From Siphonodentalium dalli (lineage: Eukaryota > Mollusca > Scaphopoda > Gadilida > Siphonodentaliidae): a DNA stretch of 64,000 nucleotides. Position numbers and translations under genes: made by a program. Below the pieces are notes generated by a model, which worked only from the letters and a program-made list of their open reading frames with translations, did no database searches and was not told the origin of the DNA. The DNA is taken from positions 257,963,863-258,027,862 of the forward strand of contig CP136064.1 in the NCBI GenBank assembly GCA_032622095.1, in the 5' to 3' direction. Positions 49,620 through 60,117 of this stretch are shown here, piece by piece (within the stretch, counting starts at the first letter, position 1; the number at the start of each line of letters is the position of its first letter).

Positions 49620-52600
49620 GTCACCAATTTTAATGGCGTAATATATGAATTTCCGGGGTCCCGTCTCTATTTCGTGACCCGTCCTGACCCAATTTATCAA
49701 AATCTGAACTGCGTGTGGCGGAAATCCTGTACAGAATTGCCTTCCCTGTGTGTGATGCCGAATTGACGAAGAGTTAGGCCGTGATACTTACTCGTCACCA
49801 ATTTTAATGGCGTAATATATGCATTTCCGGGGTCCCTTCTCTATTTCGTGACCCGTCCTGACCCAATTTCTTAAAATATCAACTGCGTGTTGCGGAAATC
49901 CTATACATAATTGCCTGCTCATGTCTGTGATATCGAAAGCACGAAGAGTTAGGCCGTGATACTTACTCGTCACCAATTTTAATGGCGTAATATGTGAATT
50001 TTCGGGGCCCCGTCCCTATTTCGTGACCCGTCCTGACCCCATTTCTTAAAATCTGAACTGCGTGTGGCGGAAATCCTGTACAGAATTGCCTGCCCTGCCT
50101 TTGTTGTCGAAATCACGACGAGAAAGGCCGTGAAACATGCTCGTCACACATTTTAATGGCGTAATATATGAATTATGGGGTCCTGACTCTATTTCGTGAC
50201 CAGTCCTGACCCAATTTCTCAAAATCTGAACTGTGTGTGGCGGAAATCCTGTACATAATTGCCTTCCCTGTGCGTAATTTCGAAATCACGAAGAGTTAGG
50301 CCGTTATACTTACTCGTCACCAGTTTTAATGGCGTAATATATGAATTTCTGGGGTCCCGTCTCTATTTCGTGACCCGTCCTGACCCAATTTCTTAAAATC
50401 TCAACTGTGTGTGGCGGAAATCCTATACATAATTGCCTGCCCCTGTCTGTGGTATCGAAAGCACGAAGAGTTAGGCCGTGATACTTACTCGTCACCAATT
50501 TTAATGGCGTAATATGTGAATTTTCGGGGCCCCGTCCCTATTTCATGACCCGTCCTGATCCCATTTCTTAAAATCTGAACTGCGTGTGGCGGAAATCCTG
50601 TACACAATTGCCTGCCCAGCCTGTGTTATCGAAATCACGACGAGAAAGGCCGTGATACATACTCGTCACACATTTTAATGGCGTAATATATGAATTTCCG
50701 GGGTCCCGTCTCTATTTCGTGACCCGTCCTGACCCAATTTCTCAAAATCTGAACTGCGTGTGGCGGAAATCCTGTACAGAATTGCCTGCCCTGTCTGTGT
50801 TATCGAAATCACGACGAGAAAGGCCGTGATACTTACTCGTCGCCAATTTTAATGGCGTAATATGTGAATTTTCGGGGCCTCGTCACTATTTCGTGACCCG
50901 TCCTGACCCCATTTCTTAAAATCTGAACTGCCTGTGGCGGAAATCCTGTACAGAATTGCTTGCCCTATCTGTGATATCGAAATCACGAAGAGCTAGGTCG
51001 TGATACTTACTCCCCACAAATTTTAATGGCGTAATATGTGAATTTTCGGGGTCCCGACTCTATTTCGTGACCCGTCCTGACCCAATTTCTTAAAATCTCA
51101 ACTGCGTGTGGCGGAAATCCTGTACAGAATTGCCTGCCCTATCTGTGATATCGAAATCACGAAGAGCTATGTCGTGACACTTACTCGTCACCAATTTTAA
51201 TGGCGTAATATGTGAATTTTCGGGTCCCAACTCTATTTCGTGACCCGTCCTGACTCAATTTCTTAAAATCCCAACTGCGTGTGGCGGAAGTCCTATACAT
51301 AATTGCCTGCCCCTGTCTGTGATATTGAAAGCACGAAGAGTTAGGCCGTGATACTAACTCGTCACCAATTTTAATGGCGTAATATGTGAATTTTCGGGGC
51401 CCCGTCCCTATTTCGTGACCCGTCCTGACCCCATTTCTTAAAATCTGAACTGCGTGTGGTGGAAATCCTGTACATAATTGCCTGCCCTGTCTTTGATATC
51501 GAAATCACGAAGAGTTACGCCGTGATACTTACTCCTCACCAATTTTAATGGCGTAATATGTGAATTTTCGGGGTTCCGACTATTTCGTGAATCGTCCTGA
51601 CCCAATTTCTCAAAATCTGAACTGCGTGTGGCGGAAATCCTGTATAGAATTGCCTTCCCTGTCTGTGATATCGAAATCACGAAGAGTTAGGCCGTGATAC
51701 TTACTCGTCACCAATTTTAATGGCGTAATATGTGAATTTTCGGGGCCTCGTCACTATTTCGTGACCCGTCCTGACCCCATTTCTTAAAATCTGAACTGCG
51801 TGTGGCGGAAATCCAATACCGAATTGCCTGCCCTATCTGTGATATCGAAATCACGAAGAGTTAGGCGTGATACTTACTCGTCACCAATTTTAATGGCGTA
51901 ATATGTGAATTTTCGGGGCCCCGTCCCTATTTCATGACCCGTCCTGATCCCATTTCTTAAAATCTGAACTGCGTGTGGCGGAAATCCTGTACATAATTGC
52001 CTGCCCTGCCTGTGTTATCGAAATCACGACGAGAAAGGCCGTGATACATACTCGTCACACATTTTAATGGCGTAAGATATGAATTTCCGGGGTCCCGTCT
52101 CTATTTCGTGACCCGTCCTGACCCAATTTCTCAAAATCTGAACTGCGTGTGGCGGAAATCCTATACATAATTGCCTGCCCTGTCTGTGATATCGAAAGCA
52201 CGAAGAGTTAGGCCGTGATACTTACTCGTCACCAATTTTAATGGCGTAATATATGAATTTCCGGGGTCCCGTCTCTATTTCGTGACCCGTCCTGACCCAA
52301 TTTATCAAAATCTGAACTGCGTGTGGCGGAAATCCTGTACAGAATTGCCTTCCCTGTGTGTGATGCCGTAATGACGAAGAGTTAGGCCGTGATACTTACT
52401 CGTCACCAATTTTAATGGCGTAATATATGCATTTCCGGGGTCCCGTCTCTATTTCGTGACCCGTCCTGACCCAATTTCTTAAAATATCAACTGCGTGTTG
52501 CGGAAATCCTATACATAATTGCCTGCTCCTGTCTGTGATATCGAAAGCACGAAGAGTTAGGCCGTGATACTTACTCGTCACCAATTTTAATGGCGTAATA

Positions 52601-54780
52601 TGTGAATTTTCGGGGCCCCGTCCCTATTTCGTGACCCGTCCTGACCCCATTTCTTAAAATCTGAACTGCGTGTGGCGGAAATCCTGTACAGAATTGCCTG
52701 CCCTGCCTTTGTTGTCGAAATCACGACGAGAAAGGCCGTGAAACATACTCGTCACACATTTTAATGGCGTAATATATGAATTATGGGGTCCTGACTCTAT
52801 TTCGTGACCAGTCCTGACCCAATTTCTCAAAATCTGAACTGTGTGTGGCGGAAATCCTGTACATAATTGCCTTCCCTGTGCGTAATTTCGAAATCACGAA
52901 GAGTTAGGCCGTTATACTTACTCGTCACCAGTTTTAATGGCGTAATATATGAATTTCCGGGGTCCCGTCTCTATTTCGTGACCCGTCCTGACCCAATTTC
53001 TTAAAATCTCAACTGTGTGTGGCGGAAATCCTATACATAATTGCCTGCCCCTGTCTGTGGTATCGAAAGCACGAAGAGTTAGGCCGTGATACTTACTCGT
53101 CACCAATTTTAATGGCGTAATATGTGAATTTTCGGGGCCCCGTCCGTATTTCATGACCCGTCCTGATCCCATTTCTTAAAATCTGAACTGCGTGTGGCGG
53201 AAATCCTGTACACAATTGCCTGCCCAGCCTGTGTTATCGAAATCACGACGAGAAAGGCCGTGATACATACTCGTCACACATTTTAATGGCGTAATATATG
53301 AATTTCCGGGGTCCCGTCTCTATTTCGTGACCCGTCCTGACCCCATTTCTTAAAATCTGAACTGCCTGTGGCGGAAATCCTGTACAGAATTGCTTGCCCT
53401 ATCTGTGATATCGAAATCACGAAGAGCTAGGTCGTGATACTTACTCCCCACAAATTTTAATGGCGTAATATGTGAATTTTCGGGGTCCCGACTCTATTTC
53501 GTGACCCGTCCTGACCCAATTTCTTAAAATCTCAACTGCGTGTGGCGGAAATCCTATACAGAATTGCCTGCCCTATCTGTGATATCGAAATCACGAAGAG
53601 CTATGTCGTGACACTTACTCGTCACCAATTTTAATGGCGTAATATGTGAATTTTCGGGTCCCAACTCTATTTCGGGACCCGTCCTGACTCAATTTCTTAA
53701 AATCTCAACTGCGTGTGGCGGAGGTCCTATACATAATTGCCTGCTCCTGTCTGTGATATTGAAAGCACGAAGAGTTAGGCCGTGATACTAACTCGTCACC
53801 AATTTTAATGGCGTAATATGTGAATTTTCGGGGCCCCGTCCCTATTTCGTGACCCGTCCTGACCCCATTTCTTAAAATCTGAACTGCGTGTGGTGGAAAT
53901 CCTGTACATAACTGCCTGCCCTGTCTTTGATATCGAAATCACGAAGAGTTAAACCGTGATACTTACTCCTCGCCAATTTTAATGGCGTAATATGTGAATT
54001 TTCGGGGTTCCGACTCTATTTCGTGAATCGTCCTGACCCAATTTCTCAAAATCTGAACTGCGTGTGGCGGAAATCCTGTATAGAATTGCCTTCCCTGTAT
54101 GTGATATCGAAATCACGAAGAGTTAGGCCGTGATACTTACTCGTCACCAATTTTAATGGCGTAATATGTGAATTTTCGGGGCCTCGTCACTATTTCGTGA
54201 CCCGTCCTGACCCCATTTCTTAAAATCTGAACTGCGTGTGGCGGAAATCCAATACCGAATTGCCTGCCCTATCTGTGATATCGAAATCACGAAGAGTTAG
54301 GCGTGATACTTACTCGTCACCAATTTTAATGGCGTAATATGTGAATTTTCGGGGCCCCGTCCCTATTTCATGACCCGTCCTGATCCCATTTCTTAAAATC
54401 TGAACTGCGTGTGGCGGAAATCCTGTACATAATTGCCTGCCCTGCCTGTGTTATCGAAATCACGACGAGAAAGGCCGTGATACATACTCGTCACACATTT
54501 TAATGGCGTTATATATGAATTTCCGGGGTCCCGTCTCTATTTCGTGACCCGTCCTGACCCAATTTCTCAAAATCTGAACTGCGTGTGGCGGAAATCCTAT
54601 ACATAATTGCCTGCCCTGTCTGTGATATCGAAAGCACGAAGAGTTAGGCCGTGATACTTACTCGTCACCAATTTTAATGGCGTAATATATGAATTTCCGG
54701 GGTCCCGTCTCTATTTCGTGACCCGTCCTGACCCCATTTCTTAAAATCTGAACTGCGTGTGGCGGAAATCCTGTACAGAT
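49620..54780 (-). repeat. Higher-order repeat, 15-mer (2,608 bp), two copies
   Basis: Monomers recur at 2,608 bp: 49,788 and 52,396; 50,310 and 52,918. Further right the offset falls to about 2,434 bp (for example 'gcctgtggcgg' at 50,930 and 53,363), so the second copy lost one monomer near 53,340. Borders are approximate. Confidence 0.82.
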
Positions 54781-56229
54781 TTGCCTGCCCTATCTGTGAT
54801 ATCGAAATCACGGAGAGCTAGGTCGTGATACTTACTCCCCACCAATTTTAATGGCGTAATAAGTGAATTTTCGGGGTCCCGACTCTATTTTGTGACCCGT
54901 CCTGACCCAATTTCTCAAAATCTGAACTGCGTGTGGCGGAAATCCAATACAGAATTGCCTGCCCTATATGTGATATCGAAATCACGAAGAGCTATGTCGT
55001 GACACTTACTCGTCACCAATTTTAATGGCGTAATATGTTAATTTTCGGGTCCCGACTCTATTTCGTGACCCGTCCTGACTCAATTTCTTAAAATCTCAGC
55101 TGCGTGTGGCGGAAGTCCTATACACAATTGCCTGCCCCTGTCTGTGATATTGAAAGCACGAAGAGTTGGGCCGTGATACTTACTCGTCACCAATTTTAAT
55201 GGCGTAATATGTGAATTTTCGGGGCCCCGTCCCTATTTCGTGACCCGTCCTGACCCAATTTCTCAAAATCTGAACTGCGTGTTGCGGAAATCATGTACAG
55301 AATTGCATTCCCTGTGTGTGATGTCGAAATCACGAAGAGTTAGGCCGTGATACTTACTCGTCACCAATTTTAATGGCGTAATATGTAAATTTCCGGGGTC
55401 CCGTCCCTATTTCGTGACCCGTCCTGACCCAATTTCTCAAAATCTGAACTGCGTGTGTCGGAAATCCTGTACAGAATTTCCTTCCCTCTGTATGATGTCG
55501 AAATCACGAAGAGTTAGATCGTGATACTTACTCGTCACCAATTTTAATGGCGTAATATATGAATTTCCGGGGTCCCGTCTCTATTTCGTGACCCGTCCTG
55601 ACCCAATTTCTTAAAATCTCAACTGCTTGTGGCGGAAATCCTATACATAATTGCCTGCCCTCTGTGTGATATCGAAAGCACGAAGAGTTAGGCCGTGGTA
55701 CTTACTCGTCACCAATTTTAATGGCGTAATATGTGAATTTTCGGGCCCCGTTCCTATTTCGTGACCCGTCCTGACCCCATTTCTTAAAATCTGAACTGCG
55801 TGTGGCGGAAATCCTGTACAGAATTGCCTTCCCTGTGTGTGATGTCGAAATCACGAAGAGTTAGGCCCTGATACTTACTCGTCACCAATTTTAATGGCGT
55901 AATATATGAATTTTCGAGATCCCGACTCTATTTCGTGCCCCGTCCTGACCCCATTTCTTAAAATCTCAACTGCGTGTGGCGGAAATCCGTTTTGAAATGG
56001 TTCATCCTGTCTGTGTTGTCAATAACACGACCAGTAATACCGTGATACTTACTCGTCGCCACATTAAATGGCGTAATATATGAATTTCCGGGGTCCCGAC
56101 TCTATTTCGTGACCCGTCCGGATCCCATTTCTTGAAATCTGAATTGCTTGTAGCGGAAATCCTGTTTGCTATGGTTTACTATGACTGCTTTATCAAAATC
56201 ACGACGAGTTATGCCGTGATATTTACTCG

Positions 56230-56448
56230 TCGCCACTTTAAATGGCGTAATATGTGAATTTTCCGGGTCACGACTCTAGTTCGTGAACCGGCAAGGCCAC
56301 ATTTCTCAAAACTGCACGTGATGGGAATACTGTTTGGAATGTGACCATGCAGATAAAGGTGTTCCGTCCTCTTATACCTATACATACTAAATTTCAAATG
56401 GATATCCCCATTACTCCACGGAATGCGTGTTCAATGTAAAGTGCTTGA
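56230..56448 (-). repeat. Foldback terminal domain, truncated right end of element 2
   Basis: Matches the inner half of the terminal domain and breaks off at 'gtgcttga', followed by unrelated sequence. The end palindromes, the 8-bp units and the (TA)n tract are absent. Confidence 0.8.
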
Positions 56449-57984
56449 CGCAAAAATTCTAACATTTTCCCACAGAGACAAACGAAAGGTGGCAACATGT
56501 CAGAAAAATAGCATATTTTCACATTTCGGCGGCCATCTTGGCCGCCATATTGGATTCTGGTGTCGGATTTTTGGCTAATTTGTAAGGGTTGTATATTAGC
56601 ATAACGAATCGAGCGGAAAACAAGACCGCATGTGCTATCATCTTTACTATAATGGCGATCAAAGAGACCTGGTGCATTTAAAAAAAAATGGCCGTCATGA
56701 TGGACGCCATCTTGTCTGGAGTCTCTGCGGCCACTTTTGTTTTCTTGTTAACAAGTGAAAAAAATTAGAGGAGACCTTAAGGAAGAAAATTAGTGGGGTG
56801 AAGTTAAGTCCTGGGGGGGGGGTGCAGAGGTCGACCAATATCTCCTGGACTATATCTGTCGAATGGCCAAAACAAATTTAAATTTGCCAATCTTATGTCC
56901 AAATTTTTTCTAATCCCAAATTTGGAAATCTATTTCAAAACCCAAAATGACCATGTAACGGGAGCGACATGAGAATCTAATTTACAGTAAGATCATCTGC
57001 TTTAATTAGCATGAATCCATAAAACAGGAAATAAAATCATTGTTCTTCATCATATAATTTACTATGCTTTAACATTAACTAGGTCGGTTAATGTATTAGG
57101 TGATTGATGTTAATGGTCACCAACTGCAATAAAAGAGTATTGAGGATTAACACTAATGAATCCATTGTCTATCACATTGTCAAGGCTGAATGGTAGATGG
57201 TGGGTAGTGGTATATATCAAGTAACAATGGTGGGATTAAATAAGTCTAGACACAGTATTTGGCACGGTGTCGACATAGATTTCATTCACTTGGTTAAGCG
57301 GATTTATGTTATTATAATTATATAGAATTTTATATGTTAAAGAAAAATAGTTAGTCATTCATTAATTGGGAGCCCAGAAAATGAGGATCTAATTTGGCCT
57401 AAGTTCTTTTTAATTTGACCACACAAAAAAAAAAAAAAAAAAATTAGAAATGTAAAATAGTTGACCAAAACTATTTTTCGGCCAATCGTGAACACTGTTA
57501 CGGTTATTATGGCAACTCAATTGCCACATTTTAACTGACTAAACTGTAGTTAATAATAACTATATACTTATTTAGTCTGCCAATTTAATTGGGTTACAAT
57601 CAAAGAATGTTTAGGATAGTTTTCCACTCAATATTGGGTTTAGTTTAATTATACTAAATATTCAGTGAATTTCAATTCAATTAATTGGGTTATTGAATAT
57701 TTAGTCATTCATCTGAAACGTTGGGTCTGACGAGCATCGATCCCCCTTTAAATGCAAGGTTCAAAGTTATAAAATTAACAATAATGATACTAAAGTAAAT
57801 TATTATATTTGTCGTTGTGAAATCACAGTCGAATTTGTTTTTCGATGGCGGCTCACCCAGTCTCAATCTCTCGATGTCAGTCAACGCGGCAGTCTGGTCC
57901 TTCTGTAGGCACCGGATTGACAACCATAATCCGGGCTGGTCATGACCGACAAAAATTTACACATTCATTATTTGAGTTTTTACA
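56449..57984. other. Intronic sequence, repeat-like in part
   Basis: The first 260 bp contain 'ggcggccatcttggccgcc' and two further 'gccatcttg'-type blocks, which look like a dispersed repeat. A G9 run (56,814-56,822) and an A-rich run of about 24 nt (57,420-57,443) follow, then AT-rich unique sequence. On the minus strand a short open stretch (57,840-57,940) ends in a donor-like 'CTGG|GTGAGC'. It could be an exon but has no recognisable domain. Confidence 0.4.
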
Positions 57985-58166
57985 TATTATTTGATAATTA
58001 ACTGAGAACGCTCTTTATATCAAATTAAATGTTCATTATAGAAATGATCTGTTCTTCAGAAAAAATATCAAATTAAATGTTCATCATAGAAATTTCCACA
58101 CATATTATTGGATAAATAACTAAGAACGCTCTTTATATCTGTTCTTCAGAAAAAATATCAAATTAA
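57985..58166. repeat. Imperfect tandem duplication, 118 bp period
   Basis: 'gaacgctctttatat' with its flanks occurs at 58,001 and 58,119, and 'ttcttcagaaaaaatatcaa' also occurs twice. Confidence 0.7.
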
Positions 58167-58192
58167 TGAATTACAAGGAAATTGAGACTTAC

Positions 58193-58345
58193 CTCGTCAT
58201 CAGTTGTGACACATCCCTTGCATGAAAGAGTTTTTCGCTGCGAACACTCCCATCTGATAGACGATTTGTTGATTTTCTTTTTGGTGTATGCATGGCCTTC
58301 GAAACACAATTTATCACCACCACGATTGTTCTTAATAAGTTCCAT
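58193..58345 (-). CDS. FLYWCH-type zinc-finger exon (first coding exon, partial gene)
   Basis: On the minus strand an ATG at 58,345-58,343 opens 51 codons that end exactly at a strong donor (GACGAG|GTAAGT, phase 0). The reading MELIKNNRGGDKLCFEGHAY, then K-rich residues, then WEC and CKGC follows the first half of a FLYWCH zinc finger: R-G, L, G-x-x-Y, then W-x-C and the second Cys. The closing H-x-H is expected in the next exon, which I could not identify downstream (lower coordinates). Such domains occur in animal DNA-binding proteins and in MULE-like transposon proteins, so host gene or transposon relic are both possible. It lies antisense in the 39 kb channel intron. Confidence 0.6.
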
Positions 58346-58526
58346 GATTGAAGTATTTGAAGATATGATTCCATGATAACTTAGCTAAGGTTATATAGCT
58401 GTCTAGAGTTCACTCACTAGAATTCATACTGTGATCATAATTGTCATGTTTGTCAAAACATTACATCGGCTGAGTTGGCTTCACTGATCAGTCAAAACAC
58501 TCTTTGATGTCCGCATTTTATTAGCA

Positions 58527-58645
58527 GGGTGGGGAAATGTCCGGTGGGTAAATGTCCGGGTGGGGAAATGTCTGGTGGGTAAATGTCCGGGTGGGGAAAT
58601 GTCCGCTTTTGAAAGTGGGGAAATGTCCGGTGGGGAAATGTCCGT
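58527..58645. repeat. Minisatellite, ~15-16 bp unit (gtggggaaatgtccg)
   Basis: Seven or so units of 'ggtggggaaatgtccg' and 'ggtgggtaaatgtccg', alternating for the first units and interrupted by 'cttttgaaa' once. Confidence 0.85.
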
Positions 58646-59122
58646 ATACCATTTATTTAATACGCAAGGAATGCGGCTTGTAACACTTTAAACTTTCGTA
58701 ACTTTAACAATAGCAATCGGAGATGTTAGACTAGAATATGGCTTGAAATACCAACTTGGCGCAAAATTTGAACGGCGTACGATCCGACAATTGCACGTCG
58801 ATCAAAATGACATTAGACCAGCGGTGGGTTGCAAACTCATCCTGATGTGCGAACTCATCTCGACAACGAATACAAGTATATATATACGTGCTGTATATAA
58901 ACACACACTCGGCTCACACAAAGTGTGTTCTGTGGATACTGTCGTATCCATGCTATCATTATACTATACTATATTCTTGAGGATATAGCATGGTAACTAT
59001 TTGTTTTCAAAAATTATAACATACCTATGACGAAGGCTACCCATGCCTTCAATATATACATATTTGAAAGCCAGGTTAATTTAGAAAGTAAAATTGAGAG
59101 TTTCTTTGATTTTTTTCTTTAG
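58646..59122. other. Intron end before channel exon C
   Basis: Unique sequence. An 81-codon ORF (58,743-58,988) has no domain. The last 20 bases are T-rich and end in 'tttctttag', the acceptor of exon C. Confidence 0.4.
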
Positions 59123-59185
59123 CGTCGACACACACGGGCAGTGCCTCCACACGGGGATTGCAGCCCAGACATGGAGTCCATGGAG
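59123..59185 (+). CDS. DEG/ENaC channel, exon C (PPxGxC loop)
   Basis: The 63 bp between acceptor 'ttttttctttag' and donor GAG|GTGAGA are 21 codons in phase 0, which fits the phase-0 end of exon B. The reading RRHTRAVPPHGDCSPDMESME continues the exon B strand in the way the family does: a basic stretch, Pro-Pro, then G-x-C with a disulphide cysteine. The loop after the Cys is about 10 residues shorter than in ASIC channels if exon D follows directly. So a small extra exon may be missed, or the loop is truly short. Confidence 0.72.
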
Positions 59186-59335
59186 GTGAGATGATGCAGT
59201 TACCATTTATTTTCCGTATCTACTGGGGGGGGGGGGGGGGGGGTGTAGAATATTTTATTTTCGAGAATGAATAAGTGTTGGGTGTCAAGAGGACCCACCA
59301 AGTCCCGCTGAATTTGTCATTCTCGCATGGTTTCG
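59186..59335. repeat. Poly-G run after exon C
   Basis: Nineteen G at 59,225-59,243, 40 bp into the intron on the coding strand. The rest is unremarkable. Confidence 0.8.
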
Positions 59336-59339
59336 AGCA

Positions 59340-59503
59340 AAAAGACACCCAGGATCTCCCAAACGTGAAAAAGACACACAGGATCTCCCAAACGTGAAAA
59401 AGACACCCAGGATCTCCCAAACGTGAAAAAGACACACAGGATCTCCCAAACGTGAAAAAGACACACAGGATCTCCCAAACGTGAAAAAGACACCCAGGAT
59501 CTC
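59340..59503. repeat. 29-bp minisatellite with distant inverted copies
   Basis: Five full units of 'gatctcccaaacgtgaaa' plus 'aagacac(c/a)cag' start at 59,353, 59,382, 59,411, 59,440 and 59,469. The motif 'gagcaaaaagacacccagga' at the left end is found inverted at about 59,733-59,757, and the stretch 59,700-59,757 contains two inverted related units, so array and relics could pair. Minus-strand ORFs of 62-75 codons arise from the repeat. Confidence 0.85.
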
Positions 59504-59757
59504 ACAAAACAACGGGAATTTACATTAGCCGTCTGCTATTTATTAATATGGAACTGCGCTGTCAACCAGGCTCAAAGCGGACGGTATATATGCCCATTTT
59601 TAATTCTGTTGATATTTCACTCTGATCACCAACAAATAATTATTATAATAATATTTATAAATATATGACATATATATAGCAGACACGTTTTGTGAGACTC
59701 TGATATCCTGTGTGTCTTTTTGCACGTTTTGTGACATCCTGGGTGTCTTTTTGCTCC

Positions 59758-60117
59758 AAACAATGCGACAGTGACCAATTCAGTACCAGTTCCCCCACTT
59801 CAAAATTACTCAATACCCGGAATATGTCAGTGGTGGTCAATCCGAAAAAAATATGCATGACACACGGCATAAGCAATCACCACCATGTCTAACTGGGCTA
59901 ATCATATACATCAAGCTGTAATATGTAGTTGCTAATAGACAGTATTTCATTTCATGTTTCTAGACCACCAGATGTTCAATTTGAGAATAACCATTTATCG
60001 GTTGGTTGGTTGGTTTATTTGACATTCACGTCACTTTCAGCAGATCGATCACCTGTTTGGAATTTGTTATGTTTGTGTTATGCTTGTTCCACTTTATGAG
60101 GCGATTGTGAATGTGTA
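59758..60117. other. No feature recognised
   Basis: About 360 bp of intron. 'ggttggttggtt' at 60,001 is a short 4-bp repeat. A missing micro-exon between exons C and D could lie in this intron, but none stands out. Confidence 0.35.

Larger units (their letters stand above)
36301..56229 (-). repeat. Satellite array, 20 kb right arm of element 2
   Basis: About 114 monomers of 174 bp in minus orientation. It starts with 'tactcttacttcgccac', like the right arm of element 1. The first ~1.5 kb and the last ~1.5 kb are irregular, and the middle consists of large higher-order repeats. All plus- and minus-strand ORFs of 61-85 codons within it are satellite readings. Confidence 0.92.
33953..56448. mobile_element. 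Giant foldback element 2 (22.5 kb), asymmetric, right tip lost
   Basis: The left end GAGGTAGGATTTTTCACGAG starts at 33,953. The right side ends inside the terminal domain at 56,448 ('gtgcttga'), so about 208 bp of the tip seen in element 1 are missing. Both arms share outermost monomers not present in element 1 ('cggtattactgg' and 'aaccatttcaaaacgg', at 34,558-34,620 and 55,985-56,045). So they are the two arms of one element despite very unequal length (about 1.9 kb against 19.9 kb). It has no unique centre and no transposase. Confidence 0.72.

Noticed and set aside
20995-53172. Dozens of 60-85 codon ORFs with very similar proteins along the satellite
   Set aside because: Each is confined to one monomer, starts at a TTG or other non-ATG codon in many cases, and the 174/175 bp unit does not keep one frame from monomer to monomer. 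They are a by-product of the repeat.
20641-56229. CENP-B box in the monomer (block 'tttcgtgacccgtcc')
   Set aside because: It has TTCG but lacks the required A and CGGG at the right spacing on either strand.
20224-56448. CRISPR array
   Set aside because: Repeats are contiguous ~175 bp satellite monomers without unique spacers, in a eukaryotic intron with no cas genes.
57705-57923. Minus-strand 72-codon ORF as second exon of the FLYWCH gene
   Set aside because: It has a donor-like end but no H-x-H half-finger and no convincing acceptor, so the link cannot be supported.
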